A DNA stretch of 64,000 nucleotides from contig NC_135362.1 in the NCBI RefSeq assembly GCF_051622035.1, positions 28,517,001 through 28,581,000 on the forward strand. The letters are read 5' to 3'. The position numbers and the translations under genes are program-made. Numbering within the stretch: the stretch's first letter is position 1; the number at the start of each line of letters is the position of its first letter. The notes below the pieces were generated by a model. It did no database searches and was not told the origin of the DNA. It was given only the letters and a program-made list of their open reading frames with translations. This DNA is from Arctopsyche grandis (taxonomy: Eukaryota > Arthropoda > Insecta > Trichoptera > Hydropsychidae). Below are positions 45,548-56,485 of this stretch, in pieces.

Positions 45548-46470
45548 ACTGGCCGCGCACTAGGCAGCCAAGAATTCCTAGCTGCGGCAGCCAATAGATC
45601 GCGTACGATTGCACCGCAGCCAGAGCGTGCAAGGTAGAACTGACAGGCTTGTATGTGGCTGCCTTCAGTCTCCGCGCACTTGTCGTAGCAGCCAGAAGTA
45701 TTTTACGCTCCGAAACTAGTTTTAACTTCTTTTTGAAAATGAGTTTCGATACAGAGTAACTAATTCGAGAAATCGTAAGGCAATATGGGATATGTCTTCA
45801 GAAGAATATAGTGATCGGGATGTGAAAAGACGAAGATAGGAAGAAATCACAAATACAATGTGTGAGGAAAGCTTAGCAGAAAATGAAAAGAATGAATTCG
45901 GTATGTAATTTTATTATTCTGATTCATATACAGTATTTATAGTACTTATCCCAATGTAACCCTGTTTTGCCATTCTAGCGGATTTTCATTTATAAAATAA
46001 TCCGCAAATAAATCCCTATAACATGTTGATGATTGGCTCCCTCTATATGAGGGACCTGGGGGTATTTCTAGCTCTGGAGGGACGTACAGTGTATCTTGAA
46101 ATTTGTAGCCATCCCTTTCTCGTACATAATTGTGTAAAACACAGCATGCTTGTACTATAGCAATTGCAAATTCTTTTCGAACATCTATCGGACGGTGAAA
46201 AATTCTTCATTTATTTGCCAGAATGGAGATAATGGACGTCATACAAAGAGCACAACCGCAACCTATGGAAACTCAGCATTCGCAATTTGGTCTGTTTCGC
46301 CAAGGCTATGCTGATAATGAACCAGCAACATATAGCCAAAGATATACGACACAATCGAATTATGGAGCAGAAACTTCAGTTAGTGGGCAATGTCGCCAAT
46401 ACTCGACACAGCCAAACCATGAACAGGAAACCTTCAGCAGTGGGCAATATCGCAATCGTACTACGGCATA
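45548..46470 (+). mobile_element. Decayed PIF/Harbinger transposon
   Basis: Left end GGCCGCGCACTAGGCAGCC. The plus strand encodes a MADF-domain remnant (AIWDMSSEEYSDRDVKRRR, one stop, EEITNTMCEESLAENEKNEF at 45780-45900) and its C-terminal part (46223-46471, Gln-rich). Between them the minus strand 45975-46185 encodes the end of a DDE_Tnp_4 transposase (AIVQACCVLHNYVRERDGY, DTLYVPPELE). Two convergent genes, one for the MADF protein and one for the transposase, are the family norm. Most of the transposase is gone; right end not found. Confidence 0.75.
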
Positions 46471-46504
46471 AGTAATCGTACTACGGCAAGGAAGACTGCA
46501 AACA

Positions 46505-47212
46505 CAGTAGAACCTCGATCATCCGGATTGTTAAAAACAAATTTTACTGCTTTGAAATGCATAACATGAAATTTCGAAAATAAGATGGAGAAATGAGTCA
46601 GTCGTCTTCAAAATTCAATACTCAAAGGATGTTTGTTTCTTGAAAATTAGATCGCAATTCAAATGTTTATTTTTAATATTACCTAGATAGCGTAATATAG
46701 CTACATAGATACGAAAAGATAACGTGTTGTATTATCATTAAAAGGCAACTTAGATATAATCAATGTCTTGGGACGTTTTTTGTCAAATAAATATGGTGTT
46801 GGAATGTCAAAAATCTCGAATATAAAAAAACAAAGTGAAAAAATTATGAAGTTTACTGCTTCTTTGATGTCAGATGGAAGCTCACAGCGTAAGGCTATGA
46901 AATAATCAGGAAATGAAGTTGAAGAGTGTATTTGTATGTGGTTCATTGAAAGACGATCGTCTGGACAGCCAATATCTGGTCTATTATTGTATGAAAAGTA
47001 TTCGCGATTTGGCAACTTAAAAGCACAAATCCATAATTGAATTTCTTAATAATGAATAATTTAATATTGATCTTCATATTATATATATATAAATGTAGAC
47101 AAATAAAAATTATTCAAACTGAATGTACACGTCTTTCCCTTTCAATTGTGATTTTTTCGATTATCCAGGCTACCTTCATCCCAAATTAGTCTGTATAATC
47201 GAGGTTCTACTG
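46505..47212. mobile_element. Tigger/pogo-type element, non-autonomous
   Basis: 708 bp with inverted ends CAGTAGAACCTCGAT and ATCGAGGTTCTACTG, matching over about 24 bp with a few differences. TA follows the right end, CA precedes the left. A minus-strand open stretch (46701-47030) is not a pogo transposase and is unrecognised. Confidence 0.8.
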
Positions 47213-47569
47213 TACACCATTGTTCTCCATAACGTAACACATGAGAATCATCACTCAAGTAACTTGTATTCTCCAATAAGCTTTCAGTTAATTAAAACTT
47301 CAATAGCATTTTATTCAAATATTTGTTTAAATTTGGAAGAATGAAGTTTTGGCATCCAATTTGACTAATCGGATCTATGGAAATAAATAAAAATTGTGTA
47401 GCTTAGAAATCCAGTCTCAACTGATCATAATATTCCCACCAGCACTGTTAAATACCAAAACTATTTGAAGATTGTTCCCAAATATCTTACATACTCAGTA
47501 TAACCGTCTATATACATATATATAACCATAATAAAAATAAAACAAGAAGTATGATATCATCCAAAAGCT
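47213..47569. other. No gene
   Basis: AT-rich spacer between the pogo-type element and RpS2 3' end. Confidence 0.5.
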
Positions 47570-47588
47570 TTTATTTTCAATCAAAGAA

Positions 47589-48628
47589 TTAAATTTGCTC
47601 ATCAAGTCTGAACACCTTTTGGGGTTTCGACAAATATTCAGCGAATTCTTGATATGGTGTCTTGCCCAAAGGAATGTCCCTCCACAAGTCCGGTGTCAAG
47701 AAAGCGTAAGTCTTGGCGATCGCAGCATACGTAGCTTTAGCGAAATTGCCGAGAGTAGCGGTCGAACCACGAGCAGAAGTGTAGCAATCTTCGATACCGG
47801 ACATTTGAAGCAGCTTCTTAGGAACTGGACCGGATACGATGCCAGTACCACGAGGAGCCGGAATCAAACGCACCGAGACGGAACCGCACTTGCCGGTGAC
47901 CTGAAACGAGAAACAAAAGAAAAACTTAACATCGGAACTTCAACAACAAACACTTCCTAAGCTATTAAGATAAAAATCAGACGCATAAGACTGACATCGA
48001 GCCTGAGCCCTACAGTGGAAACCACGAATGTAATGTAAATAATTTATCATCATGTAATTAGAAACGTGATAAATGGTAGATAGAAAAGATGTGTGTGTGT
48101 ATATACCTTGCAAGGAACGGTGTGGGGCTTTCCGATCTTGTTTCCCCAATAGCCTCTACGTACGGGTACGACGGAAAGCTTGGCGAGGATGATAGCTCCA
48201 CGGATAGCAGTGGCTACTTCCTTGCTGCACTTAACGCCGAGACCGATGTGTCCCTTGCTGTCTCCGATGGCTACGAAAGCCTTGAAACGAGTACGCTGAC
48301 CGGCACGGGTCTGCTTCTGTACAGGCATGATCTTCAAGACCTCGTCCTTGAGCTCTGTGGGCCCGATGAAGAAGTCGATGATTTCCGACTCTTTGATGGG
48401 CAGAGAGTACAGGTAGATCTCCTCGAGCTTGATGATCTTGCCGTCCTTGACTAAACGTCCAAGCTTAGTGACGGGGATCCATTCCTTCTGGTCTTCCTTG
48501 CCGCGACCTCTGCCGCGTCCACGGCCTCGGCCACGACCACGAAGTCCTCCCCGTCCACGATCTCCACCACGAGAACCGAATCCTCCGCGGAACCCGCCTC
48601 GACCAGCGGCCGGAGCTGCGTCCGCCAT
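47589..48628 (-). CDS. RpS2: 40S ribosomal protein S2 (uS5)
   Basis: Component of the small cytosolic ribosomal subunit, near the mRNA entry and decoding region. Coding exons 48107-48628 and 47589-47900, phase 0 junction, 277 residues, usual length. N-terminal RGG-rich tail (about residues 9-44), then [18 protein letters not shown], the S5 domain with [40 protein letters not shown], and the C-terminal domain with [20 protein letters not shown] and [19 protein letters not shown]. The ATG follows an acceptor (TTTTCCAG) by one base, so the 5' UTR is spliced. AATAAA on the minus strand at 47570-47575, close to the stop. Codons are GC-richer than in neighbours, as expected of a highly expressed gene. 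Confidence 0.97.
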
Positions 48629-49191
48629 TCTGGAAAATTTCAACACACATTCAATCAAATCCCATCACATTAATACACTCACAATGAAACTCAATTGTAA
48701 ATCAGACGTTTCGAGCCGTCATTGTGACCTCCGGTGGAAACCGCGAATGTAGGCAATTGCCGTTATCATCATTAAAACTATATATATATATATATACATC
48801 AAGCTATTAGTGTGCTCGACACCACGTGGCAGCTGTCACTTGATACAAGCACATTTATAGGTTATAGGTTATGTTCACCACGTGGCGCCACTTCTCCAGC
48901 ATATAATCCAACACGATCGCCATAGTATGTGAAGGTAATTGAGCGTTGAATAAATGCAAAACAATCGTTACACAGTCTCGAAATAAGACTCGTGTTCGAT
49001 AAGCGATGCGAAGCCATGTGTCCAATATGGCGGCCGTTTGGTGAGAAACGAATGCCAGCAGAACGAGGCTCGCTGGAGATGATTGCGATTGGTTTAACGA
49101 TATGGCGATAGTCAAGATGCTATGCTAGGAGAAGGAAGTGGCTGACTTCAAGAATATAGGAGTATCGAAGGACGAGTTCAAGACTACTTAC

Positions 49192-49220
49192 GTGATCTGT
49201 GACGAGCGTCAAACGGAAGT
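49192..49220 (-). other. RpS2: RpS2 non-coding first exon (5' UTR)
   Basis: Inferred: from a TOP-like start (ACTTCCGTTTG, about 49220) to donor CAC/GTAAGT at 49191-49192, spliced to the acceptor at 48630. Leader introns are common in ribosomal protein genes. Confidence 0.55.
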
Positions 49221-49250
49221 ACAATGAGGCCGGGGTATGTGCGGCACTTG

Positions 49251-49258
49251 TATTTATA
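49251..49258 (-). promoter_or_regulatory. RpS2: TATA box of RpS2
   Basis: TATAAATA on the minus strand, about 30 bp upstream of the pyrimidine-rich start CTTCCG near 49219. Confidence 0.55.
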
Positions 49259-49575
49259 GCTTCGTAGTACCAACTGAGTTGCAGCGGAAATCAATTATTT
49301 CGACCATGTCTGCTGTCAATTTATATTTGTAGCTTTACATTTTGTGAAATAAATGATAACTATGATATATATATGTATGTATATATATTACAAAATATAT
49401 TTTCTACTTAATAATAAAACTTAGCATTTGATATTATTGAAAATATGTTCTCTTCATTAACATTTTAATTTCAATAATGTGTTTTTTTCAACAATGCTTC
49501 AAATTTAAACTATTTTTATTGCTTTAGATCATCGACTTTAGAGAGTCTTTAATTAATATTATGTATTAGATGTAT

Positions 49576-50657
49576 TGTGGCGGCTCGCTTATACGACATG
49601 GTCGAGTTTGGTTGCCTTCCTGCGAGTGGGAACCAACTCGGCTGGGTTCGGAGAGCTACTACTCACTCTGTCTTCAGCTGTCATATAATAAACACGTGCA
49701 TTAACATGCCAGTCGTCTCATTCGTTCATCCTCCATACTGGTGACCCCCGACATCGAGCCACGCAGCCTCGATCAATTTCAACATGCCGCTCATCCCTGC
49801 CTCGCCGAGCCAGGCTACCAGCTACCCGCCGCGCCCCCATCGCCATCAACACAGCACGCCGCGGCCCGCGGGTGACAATAAACGAGCAGACATGGCTACC
49901 TACCTACCTACCGACGTCCAGCCACAACGTCGATGACAGGTGCTTAAAAAAATGGGGGAGCGAATGAGACGACGATCTTGACAGCTGGATGTGGAGTCAT
50001 GCGCGATCCACTACACATAGAACGGTCATCCAGCACCACAAGACATACACCACCTCAGCACCATCATCATCATCATCATCAAGGCCCCGTCCGTCCCCAC
50101 GAGCGTCGTCACGCCGAGACGGGCGGTAGCGCTACAACACCTCCACGAGCCACAACGACTCACAGTCCAGCTCGGAGTATCATCAACCACATCGATGCCC
50201 CTGCCGCCCCCGCCGCCCCACCAACCGACATCAGCCTCGGAAGAGCGGCGCCGCCGCAGCATCGCATCGCATCGGCGCGACCATCGGACCAGCCACCGTC
50301 CTGCTCGCGACGTCACCGCCCTCGAATCTACCGACCATTCAGGGCGGTACACCTATGTACACAGCGGATGACCCACGTCAACAATTTTTTTTCTCCCACG
50401 TAATAATTTTTTCTCTTTGTGTAACAATAATTTTTTTCTTTTGTAAAATATGTTTCTTTGTAATTTTGGTATCGCTGATGCTGGGGGGGGAGTGATGTGG
50501 CGGCTCGCTTATACGACATGGTCGAGTTTGGTTGCCTTCCTGCGAGTGGGAACCAACTCGGCTGGGTTCGGAGAGCTACTACTCACTCTGTCTCCAGCTG
50601 TCATATAATAAACACGTGCATTAACATGCCAGTCGTCTCATTCGTTCATCCTCCATA
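49576..50657 (+). mobile_element. TRIM-like mini LTR retrotransposon, looks whole
   Basis: 1082 bp. Two direct terminal repeats of 162 bp each (49576-49737 and 50496-50657) are almost identical. GTAT flanks both sides. After the left repeat comes TGGTGACCCCCGAC, the kind of primer-binding segment seen in insect Gypsy-type elements. A G-rich polypurine tract precedes the right repeat (50481-50495). No gag, protease or RT domains: the GC-rich interior has a His/Pro-rich open frame (49978-50403) of no known family. Likely mobilised by a partner element; near-identical ends suggest recent insertion. Confidence 0.85.
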
Positions 50658-50782
50658 GTATTATGAACATTTATAAGGATTGTAAATAGGTTTTTGATTG
50701 TAACAAGGCTGGTTTTGTTAAATTGTTGCCAACCTACATATAGTACATATAAAGACAGACTTTCACACATTAAGATTATAAG

Positions 50783-51366
50783 TGTAGGCATATAGTACAA
50801 CAAACAATGATCTCACCAGGCCACTGCGACACATATCCTGAAAATCGTTTACTCGTGGCAATCATTTACACGTGTTCGTGGAAACAAAGAAAAAGCATTC
50901 ATGTGTGACGCTTGAACCTATAAAACACGCGCCTCGAAAATAGGTCGACACGTGCTTCGTATACACGTGTCTTGGAAACAAAGGAAGCGTATGACCCCAT
51001 TCTCTTACGGACATCGTCCTGGCTTTGACCCCAAAGCTATAAAACTCTCGCCCTGAGAACACGTGCCCTGGAGAACAAAGAGATCTTTTGCACACGCCAC
51101 GCTTAGAACTTCCATATATAAAGCAACGCAGCAACCTCCACCGGCAGAGTGAGCCTCTGGAGTTCATACAGATCACTTCTCCGAAGAAACCTCTTCGTAC
51201 ATATAATAAGCATTGTACCAATTGAACGCAAATAAACGATCCTCTTTCAAACTACACAACACGTGTTTCGTTAGACCGGGATACGGTCAACATACCTTCC
51301 CTGTCTTATACTGATGACCACCGACTACTAAATTGGCGATCTTACACTGGTGACCCCTGTTCTACA
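50783..51366 (+). mobile_element. LTR-derived insertion (solo LTR or short remnant)
   Basis: 584 bp from TGTAGGC to TTCTACA with TAAG on both sides; the target is intact at 10040-10060. It contains TATAAAGCAACG, GCAAATAAACGATCC (polyadenylation signal) and, near its end, CACTGGTGACCCCTG, which resembles a primer-binding segment. It may therefore be an LTR plus a scrap of internal region. Fossil. Confidence 0.7.
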
Positions 51367-51879
51367 TAAGTTTGTCTCATCGCAAAAGAGTTTCTGATTT
51401 ATTGCTTTTATATAAAATAGTCACTGGTGCTATTGTTACATCTATAAGAATAATTGTAAATAGGTTTTTGAGCTCTTTTTCCTATAATGCTGTAGATTAA
51501 CATTAGAATAATATAATACTGTGATTACTAACCAAATTAAATTTAATTGTAAAATAGAAAATGATCAGTAGATCAGTAGCTATTAAAATAGATATAAGAT
51601 GTATTGTGAACATAATTACGTAATAATAAAAAGCATTTAAAAATAAAATAAAAAACTATTTTTATTAACACACAATTGAGGAGTTCATCTATCAGCTCAT
51701 CTGACGCTCTCTAGCCTCTCTAGAGAAGGTTGGCAATCGCTTTTGCGTTCGTTTCACTTTGACAGTTCGAATGTCAAATCACAGTTTAATCTTAATTCAT
51801 CTCTCCGAAGCTGAGAAACGAGCTTCTTTGTACATATAATTACTATTGTGTTAGTAAGAGGATCCTTTATTTATGTTCA

Positions 51880-52206
51880 CTTGTTATATATTTTTGACTT
51901 TTAAAATTCGCTAGATAAAAGTATTTTAAAGCAATAAAATATCACAATCAATATCAAAAACATCTGACTATTGATACCAATACTCACTTTGAGCACAACA
52001 GTACTAGATTTTGAGTTAAAGACCGCAAAAGCCAAAATACTGTAAAAATCGCGCATTTTTTTAAACGCTCATATCTCGTAAACGATCAAAAACCAGACCA
52101 ACAAAAATCATTATCATATTTGAATTCAGTGGGTCAAAGTTAGTAAAGATTGGTTAGTCTCCGCTCTGGTAACTCAAAAACGTGATTTTTTGTTGCTCAG
52201 TGTAAT
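51880..52206 (-). repeat. 'CACTGAGCAACAAA' dispersed repeat, minus copy
   Basis: Inverse of 23122-23450: AAAATTCGCTAGATAA, TCGCGCATTTTTTTAAACG, GTTTGAATTCAGTGGGTCAAA-type blocks, ending TTTTTGTTGCTCAGTGTAAT. It ends about 110 bp before the ATG of the zinc-finger gene. Confidence 0.75.
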
Positions 52207-52314
52207 TATGGCAGCCCTAAACTAGTACCAAAGTTAGACCAAATATGTCACTAAACAGGATTGCAAGGCGAAAGCGAGTCGATCTGGTTGCTGTCAGAGT
52301 TAAATACGGGAACT

Positions 52315-54000
52315 ATGGAGTGCAGGCTTTGTCTTGGATCAGCTCCGGCCGAATCTTCCGTCTCCATCTTCGGCGGTCCTCATCCAGAGCGTCTGCAGCA
52401 ACGCATTCGGACCTGCTGTCAAATTCAGGTCGGTGCTACTTACAGGTTACAATTATTGTGGTTAACTCTTCTCACCGCTTAATCCTACTTTTTCCATCTG
52501 CAGGTTAAAAGAGGCGATGGGTTGCCAGACAGGGTGTGTCTTTCGTGTAAGACCAATCTGGAATTGTTGATCAGCTTTCGAAAGGCTTGTTTTCGAAACA
52601 ACGAATCGTCTCGACTGGGGTCAGGTGATTGCTTGAAAATCAAGACTGAAGAAGTTTTATTGGAAGATTTAATTTGGAACGATGAGCCTTCACAATCGAC
52701 AATTCATCGAAAGACTAGTGAAATTTGCTTGAAGCCGTTTCCCATTGAATCTGAACTTATTTTACACAAAACATCACTTCCTGGAGTAAAGCTATTTCAA
52801 TGTGATATTTGTTTAAAATCATTTATTAGAAAAAATACACTTATGATCCATTTGAGATCTCACACGGGTGAAAAACCTTACAAGTGTAAAATTTGTCTAA
52901 AATCATTTATTACAAAATCTAGCCTTGAGAAACATAAAAAATTGCATACTGGGATAAAACTACACAAATGTGACATTTGTTTAAAATCATTTGTTGAAAA
53001 AAATAATCTTGTGATACATTTAAGAACTCACACTGGTGAAAAACCTTACAAGTGTGAAATTTGTCTAAAATCATTTACTCAAAAATCTCACCTCGTTTCA
53101 CATGAAAATTTGCATACTGGGATAAAACAACATAAATGTAAAATTTGTCTAAAATCATTTATTACAAAATCTAGCCTTGAGAAACATAAAAAATTGCATA
53201 CTGGGATAAAACCACACAAATGTGAGATTTGTTTAAAATCATTTATTTCAAAAAATAAACTTGTGACACATTTAAGAACTCACACGGGGGAAAAGCCTTA
53301 CAATTGTGAAATTTGTCTAAAATCATTTACTCAAAAATCTCACCTCGTGTCACATGAAAAAGTGCATACTGGGATAAAACTACACAAATGTGACATTTGT
53401 TTAAAATCATTTGTTGAAAAAAATAAACTTGTGAGACATTTAAGAACTCACACGGGGAAAAAGCCTTACAAATGTGAAATTTGTCTGAAATCATTTACTC
53501 AAAAATCTTACCTCGATATACATAAAAATTTGCATACCGGGATAAAACTACATAAATGTGAAATTTGTCTAAAATCATTTATTCAAAAATTTAACCTCGT
53601 GTCACATGAAAAATTGCATACTGGGATAAAACCACACAAATGTGAGATTTGTTTAAAATCATTTATTACAAAAAATAAACTTGTGTCACATTTAAGAACT
53701 CACACGGGGGAAAAGCCTTACAATTGTGAAATGTGTCTAAAATCATTTATTACAAAATCTAGCCTTGAGAAACATAAAAAATTGCATACTGGGATAAAAC
53801 TACACAAATGTGACATTTGTTTAAAATCATTTGTTGAAAAAAATAAACTTGTGAGACATTTAAGAACTCACACGGGGGAAAAGCCTTACAAGTGTGAAAT
53901 TTGTCTAAAATCATTTACTCGAAAATCTCACCTTGAGAAACATAAAAAATTGCATACTGGGATAAATATAAAAAAATTGTTATTATATAAATACTGTTAA
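52315..54000 (+). CDS. ZAD-type C2H2 zinc-finger protein, 14 fingers
   Basis: Probable nuclear DNA-binding protein of the insect ZAD family. Exons 52315-52428 and 52504-54000, phase 0, 536 residues. The ZAD zinc module has CxxC at residues 3-6 and 50-53, and the intron splits it (donor GTCGGT weak; acceptor CATCTGCAG good). A short acidic linker and one degenerate finger (residues about 110-132) precede 14 regular C2H2 fingers from residue 138, each exactly 84 bp, starting at 52801. Nearly all read CxICLKSF. Linkers alternate between HTGEKPYK and the unusual HTGIKLHK. Fingers recur with period five: 1/6/11, 2/7/12, 3/8/13, 4/9/14 and 5/10 are most alike, pointing to block duplication. DNA target unknown. 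Confidence 0.92.
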
Positions 54001-54289
54001 TATTCTTACATTTTGGTTGTATGTGTGCCATGATGTTTCTAGCGCCCCCACTCGCATGTCATTTTTTCTCATTGCAGTTTATTTAAATAATTTTAAAAGA
54101 AATGATAGAAAATTAAATACACAGATGTATTATTTGGCTTTCTCGTTTTATTTATTTTAAATGTAATAATTTTTATTTATTGGATAAAATTGAGATAATT
54201 TTGGTAAACATACTTCATCATCCTAAACCAAAGTGTCAATTTAAACAGACGGGGCGAAAAGTATGACCGGCGTAAGAAAAATTTTTTTT

Positions 54290-54970
54290 GCTATTTTGAA
54301 AGGAAAAATTAATCACGACTACTTCCATCTAGAAGCGCTTTATGTGCGGACATTTCCAGAAAAAAGTAATGGAATTGGTGATCAAGATTATCAACTCCAT
54401 TAAGGCTAATGCTCTTAATCATCGCCAATTTAAAGAATTTTTAGTTGAAATAGAAAGTGAGTACGCAGATCTTCTGCTGCATAACAAGGTACGTTGGTTA
54501 TCAAGAGAAAACGTGTCGCTTCCTTATTACCAGAAATTAAAACATTTCCCCTTGAGAACACTCCAGAACTAACGGAAAATCAGTGGTGGATCAAAAAAAT
54601 TAATTTCATGGTAGACGTCACGTCTCATATAAGTCAGCTTAATCGTAAACTACAGGGGATGGAAACACAATGTTTTCGATGTTAGAAGAAGTTCATTTCA
54701 TTCGAAAACAAATTATCCCTTTTTGATCAAAAATTTTGAAAGAGAAACTTTGATTCACTTTCCAAGCCTGCTGAAACATCGCCAATAAAATACTTCTGAT
54801 ACTGACATTTGCTATTTAAAAAATATGAAAAAAGCTATTCTCAACAGGTTTCAGGAATTCAGAAACATCAAAGCGACGCTAGCTTTTGTAAAAAAAACCT
54901 CCTAATGCAACTAACAGAATTAATTTTTTCTCCCTTTAATGTTAGCATTGGCAACTTTGAAAAGCAATGG
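54290..54970 (+). mobile_element. hAT transposase remnant (ZBED5/GTF2IRD2-like)
   Basis: Frames read LCGHFQKKVMELVIKIINSI, ANALNHRQFKEFLVEIESEY, ADLLLHNKVRWLSR, FMVDVTSHISQLNRKLQGM and later FNVSIGNFEKQW. The block ALNHRQF...VRWLSR...LNxKLQG is characteristic of this hAT subfamily. Multiple frameshifts and stops. Follows the zinc-finger gene but is unrelated to it. Confidence 0.8.
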
Positions 54971-55014
54971 TTCGGTGATTACTGGTCACAAATTAGTGAA
55001 TTATATACCACACA

Positions 55015-55447
55015 TTCTACTTCAATGGTGCTATATGCTTCTACGTGTGCCGTGGCACACACATTGCGATGCTTTGCAGTGAATTATATACCATACATTT
55101 ATCGTGCTCCATCAGAGAAATGTAATATTAATTTCTCTGTGCTCCATTGTTCCACTGTTCCACTCCAACACTCAATGCACTTTCATATATCAAAAAACGA
55201 AATCAAACTATTTAAATATATATGAACATTTATAAATATATGGGTTCGGTGATTACTGGTCACAAATTACTCGTCACAAAGTCACTAAAATCTCTATAAC
55301 GGAACATCTGGCAGCCGAAAAGTCCATCATACTAACGATAACTATCATAGTAACGAGGACTTGAGTGCCAAATATTGTGTATTTGCGATTTTCATGCCAA
55401 AAATTGTCTTTGTGACCACCCCAATGTGACGAATAGTCCAATTACCT
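55015..55447 (+). mobile_element. Repeat nearly identical to 44018-44457
   Basis: Same order and orientation as the copy 11 kb upstream, only scattered single differences. Abuts the hAT remnant at its left. Confidence 0.85.
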
Positions 55448-55711
55448 ACTATAATATATAGATGACATATAGAAAATGTTATACAATGTAATAAAGATAA
55501 ACAAAAAATGTTACCGACGATTTATTTATGTAGATGAGATGTAACAAGTTCATAATAGAATGACGAATTCACTTTTAGAAACCGTCCGTAATAAAGATTA
55601 TTATATTCGTCACGTATTGAAAAATTCAAAGAAAAAAGTAAATCATGATTTTCAGATGACCTTTAACCCATGAAATTATCTCAGCATTAAAAATAATGTA
55701 TGAAAAAATTT
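55448..55711. other. No gene
   Basis: AT-rich spacer. Confidence 0.5.
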
Positions 55712-55873
55712 TTTAGTTAGTGGGACATAATATACACCTTCGTGCTTTAAATAGTTCTAATTTTTCGAAGTGGTATAAATTAGATCCCACCATTTAGTTA
55801 GTGGGACATAATATACACCTTCGTGCTTTAAATAGTTCTAATTTTTCGAAGTGGTATAAATTAGATCCCACCA
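55712..55873 (+). repeat. Perfect 81-bp tandem duplication
   Basis: Two adjacent identical 81-bp units, each a weak hairpin from GTGGGACATAATATACACC to GGTATAAATTAGATCCCAC. Confidence 0.9.
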
Positions 55874-56191
55874 TGCAGCAAAAGATAAAAAAAGATGTTC
55901 CATTTTTGATACCTCTATGCTTCAAAGGTTAAGAAAATTTATTAATTTTTTCCACCAAATTAAATATAAAAAAATTCTAAGCAGCGGCATCAACAAGTTC
56001 GCAAGCAGATAGCCAATGGCCTGTGTACAAACATTGAAATCAATTTATTTTTATATGTGCGGATCATAGATATATAATACATAGATACGCCCTCACGCTT
56101 TATGCCGGTCTCCCTGTTGGCGCATGCAAAATACATGGCGCATGCACACTTTCTCTCAGTAGGTAGTTAGCTTCTAAGTAGGAAAGGTCGA
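55874..56191. other. No gene
   Basis: Mixed sequence; ATAGATATATAATACATAGA near 56069 partly mirrors sequence near 61000. Confidence 0.4.
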
Positions 56192-56365
56192 TTGCGGAGG
56201 TCTTGTCGTCACTAACTGAGGGGTGCGGGGGGTTTAACTAGCGGGTAAGTGGTGAAAAAAACGACGACCGCTGCGTCGTAGGGAAAAACCTTATTTTTTC
56301 CCAACTTCCCCGCTAGTTAAACACCCCGCACCCCTCAGTTAGTGACGACAAGATCTCCGACCAAA
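56192..56365. mobile_element. Short foldback element
   Basis: Arms of about 50 bp (GTCGTCACTAACTGAGGGGT and GTTTAACTAGCGGG, complement at 56308-56362) around a 70-bp loop. Confidence 0.75.
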
Positions 56366-56485
56366 ATCACGCGTCAGGGCCCATCTATTTATTTATTTAT
56401 TTACTTAACATATTAGCCACAGTGACATTACAGAGATCTCCAACGCGTCACTGTGGCCGGTCATTCAGTAATAATAACTTATAAT

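Larger units (their letters stand above)
49495..51660 (+). mobile_element. LINE 3' fragments carrying two LTR-type insertions
   Basis: The LINE of 9890-10770 reappears in pieces: UTR at 49495-49575 continuing at 50658-50697, then an ORF piece at 50702-50782 (AAGGCTGGTTTTGTTAAATT) continuing at 51367-51430, then, after an internal deletion, the UTR at 51440-51660. At least two old LINE copies are joined. Insertions: 49576-50657 and 50783-51366. Confidence 0.75.

Noticed and set aside
48089-48752. Plus-strand open frames over RpS2
   Set aside because: Shadows of the GC-rich minus-strand coding exon.
49978-50403. His/Pro-rich 141-codon frame as a host gene
   Set aside because: It lies wholly inside the TRIM-like element and its composition reflects GC-rich filler, with no domain.
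52801-53977. CRISPR-like regular array
   Set aside because: The 84-bp periodicity is the C2H2 finger coding repeat in an open frame.
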